Of a stretch of DNA of 64,000 nucleotides, positions 62,432 to 64,000 are shown piece by piece. Each line of letters starts with the position of its first letter. The stretch's first letter is position 1. Both the position numbers and the translations under genes were made by a program. The notes beneath the pieces were generated by a model, which was not told the DNA's origin, did no database searches, and saw only the letters and a program-made list of their open reading frames with translations. This DNA is from Carallia brachiata (taxonomy: Eukaryota > Streptophyta > Magnoliopsida > Malpighiales > Rhizophoraceae): NCBI GenBank assembly GCA_021464245.1, contig JADCRB010000028.1, positions 1,359,870 through 1,423,869 on the forward strand, given 5' to 3'.

Positions 62432-64000
62432 GAGACACCTATGGTCCTTCCTTTGTATAAGGAGACCTTTTGTTAACACTAAGAAACTAGGTTTGTCTTT
62501 GCCTAGTGTGGTTGGTGTTTTTTTGTAGGAATTTAAAGATGTATTTACTGAGGAGGTACCTAATGACTTGCCACCAATTAGAGGAATTGAACATCAAATT
62601 GATTTTATTCTTGGGGCTTCAATCCTAAATTGACTTGCCTATAAGAGTAACCCCGAGGAGACCGAGGAGCTCCAATAGTAAGTTGCTGAGTTGATGAAGA
62701 AAGGGTGTATGAGGGAGAGCATGAGCCCATGTGCAGTCCTTTTGCTACTATGCCTAAGAAGGATGGGACGTGGAGAATATGTGTTAATTGTTGAGCAGTT
62801 ACCAAAATCATTGTAAAGTATTGCTATCCCATTCCTAGGTTAGATGACATGCTGAATGAGTTGCATGGTTTTTGTGCGTTCTCTAAAATTGATCTTAAGT
62901 GTGGGTATCATCAAATACGCATGAAAGAGGGAGATGAGTGGAAAACTACTTTCAAAACATGGATTGTATGAGTAGTTGGTTATGCCATTTGGTTTAACTA
63001 ATGCACCTAGTACATTCATGAGGTTGATGAATCATGTGTTGCATGCATTCATTGGTAGATTTTTTGTTGTTTATTTTGATGATTTTTTGATCTGTAGTAG
63101 AGACTTGTATAAGCATGTTGAGCATTTGATATGTGTGTTGAAGGTGCTAAGGAAAGAAACATTGTGTCCTAACCTTAAGAAGTGTACATTTTGCACAAAT
63201 CAAAATGTTTTCTTAGGTTATGTGGTCTATTCCAAAGGCATTAAAGTGGATGAAGAAAAGGTAAAGGCTATTCGTGATTGGCCTACACCTAAGAGCATTT
63301 CAGAGGTGCGTAGTTTTTATGGCTTGGATAGCTTCTATCGGGGGTTTGTCAAAGATTTTAGTACCATAGCTATACCATTAATGGAGATAGTCGAGAAAAG
63401 TATTGGATTCAAGTGGGGTAGCAAGCAAGAGATTGCTGTAAATTTGATTAAAGAGAAGCTAATTTATGCACCTTTTCTTGCTTTATCTAATTTTTATAAG
63501 ACTTCGAGGTTGAGTGTTATCCTTCAGGTGTTGGGATATGGGTTGTTTTGATGCAAGAGCAGCGACCCATTGCGTTCTTTAATGAGAAGTTGAGTGGAGC
63601 AACACTTAACTACCCAACATATGATAATGAGATGTATGCGTTGGTGACGGCTTTAGAGACTTGGCAACACTACCTTTTGCCTAAGATGTTCATGATCCAC
63701 ACCGATCATAAGTCTTTGAAATACCTTAAAGGTCAAGGTAAGTTGAATAAGTGACATGCTAAGAGGGTGGAGTTCATACAGATGTTTATGTACATGATCA
63801 AGTACAAGCAAAGAAGGGAAGTGTTGTGGCTAATGCATTGTCGCGTAGGTATACCATAATCTCTATTTTGAATACTAAGTTGTTGGGATTTGAGTACATT
63901 AAAGATTTATATAATAATGATCTTGACTTTGCTAATGTGTTCGAAGCCTATGGAAAAGGTACATTTGGGAAGTTCTATAGGAATGAGGGTTTCTTTTTTA
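62432..64000 (+). pseudogene. Gypsy element A, reverse transcriptase and RNase H (runs off the window)
   Basis: It resumes after the LINE with 'EFKDVFTEEVPNDLPPIRGI' (about 62529-62588), '[20 protein letters not shown]' and '[13 protein letters not shown]'. The open stretch 62976-63551 carries 'MPFGLTNAPSTFMRLMN', the active site 'FVVYFDDFLIC', 'FLGYVVYSKGIKVDEEKVKA' and 'DFSTIAIPLMEI'. RNase H follows at 63548-63754 ('[20 protein letters not shown]', '[13 protein letters not shown]'). Stops lie before, between and after these frames. Integrase and the 3' LTR should lie beyond 64000. Confidence 0.88.

Overview
This is a 64-kb piece of an angiosperm nuclear chromosome, most likely from a eudicot. 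The signs are AT-rich DNA, short GT..AG introns, plant-only gene families (ARF, MLO, NAC) and dense plant transposons. The species cannot be named from the sequence. All recognisable host genes lie on the minus strand.

Layout. 1-6.3 kb: gene-poor, with a Tourist-like MITE (1762-2506) inside an LTR-like remnant. 6.3-10.4 kb: a decayed Ulp1-type (C48) cysteine-protease gene of the transposon-associated kind. 13.8-15.5 kb: a NAC transcription-factor pseudogene with an internal stop and frameshifts. 15.7-16.8 kb: three consecutive fold-back elements. 18.4-22.3 kb: an MLO family gene, reconstructed here as 14 exons in one open frame of 478 residues and closest to the MLO3 type. 23.1 kb: a tRNA-related SINE-like unit. 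25.0-30.1 kb: an ARF3/ETTIN auxin response factor gene in ten exons, with both tasiARF target sites and no PB1 domain, but with an apparent one-base frameshift in exon 1.

33.1-38.5 kb: a complete but coding-defective Ty1/copia element on the minus strand, with 206-bp LTRs, a near-perfect 5-bp target duplication, primer-binding site, polypurine tract and a GC-rich leader. 40.4-40.9 kb: a hAT-like MITE with an imperfect 8-bp target duplication.

42.3-64.0 kb: a nested retrotransposon stack. Gypsy element A is split by a LINE that has a 15-bp target duplication and an A-rich tail. The LINE is split by an LTR fragment (47.2-48.7 kb) and by an 11.3-kb Athila/Tat-like gypsy element B with 1.36-kb LTRs. 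Element B is split by a further LTR-like insert (54.2-55.5 kb). All coding regions in the stack are broken.

How the genes relate. ARF3/ETT acts in organ polarity and gynoecium patterning under TAS3 tasiRNA control. MLO proteins are seven-pass membrane proteins with a calmodulin-binding tail. Nothing here ties the host genes together beyond proximity. The rest of the window is mostly the record of successive transposition. I found no convincing wholly new system. The most useful leads are the ETT frameshift, the odd 40-bp flanks of the 54-kb insert, the GC-rich copia leader and the fold-back cluster.
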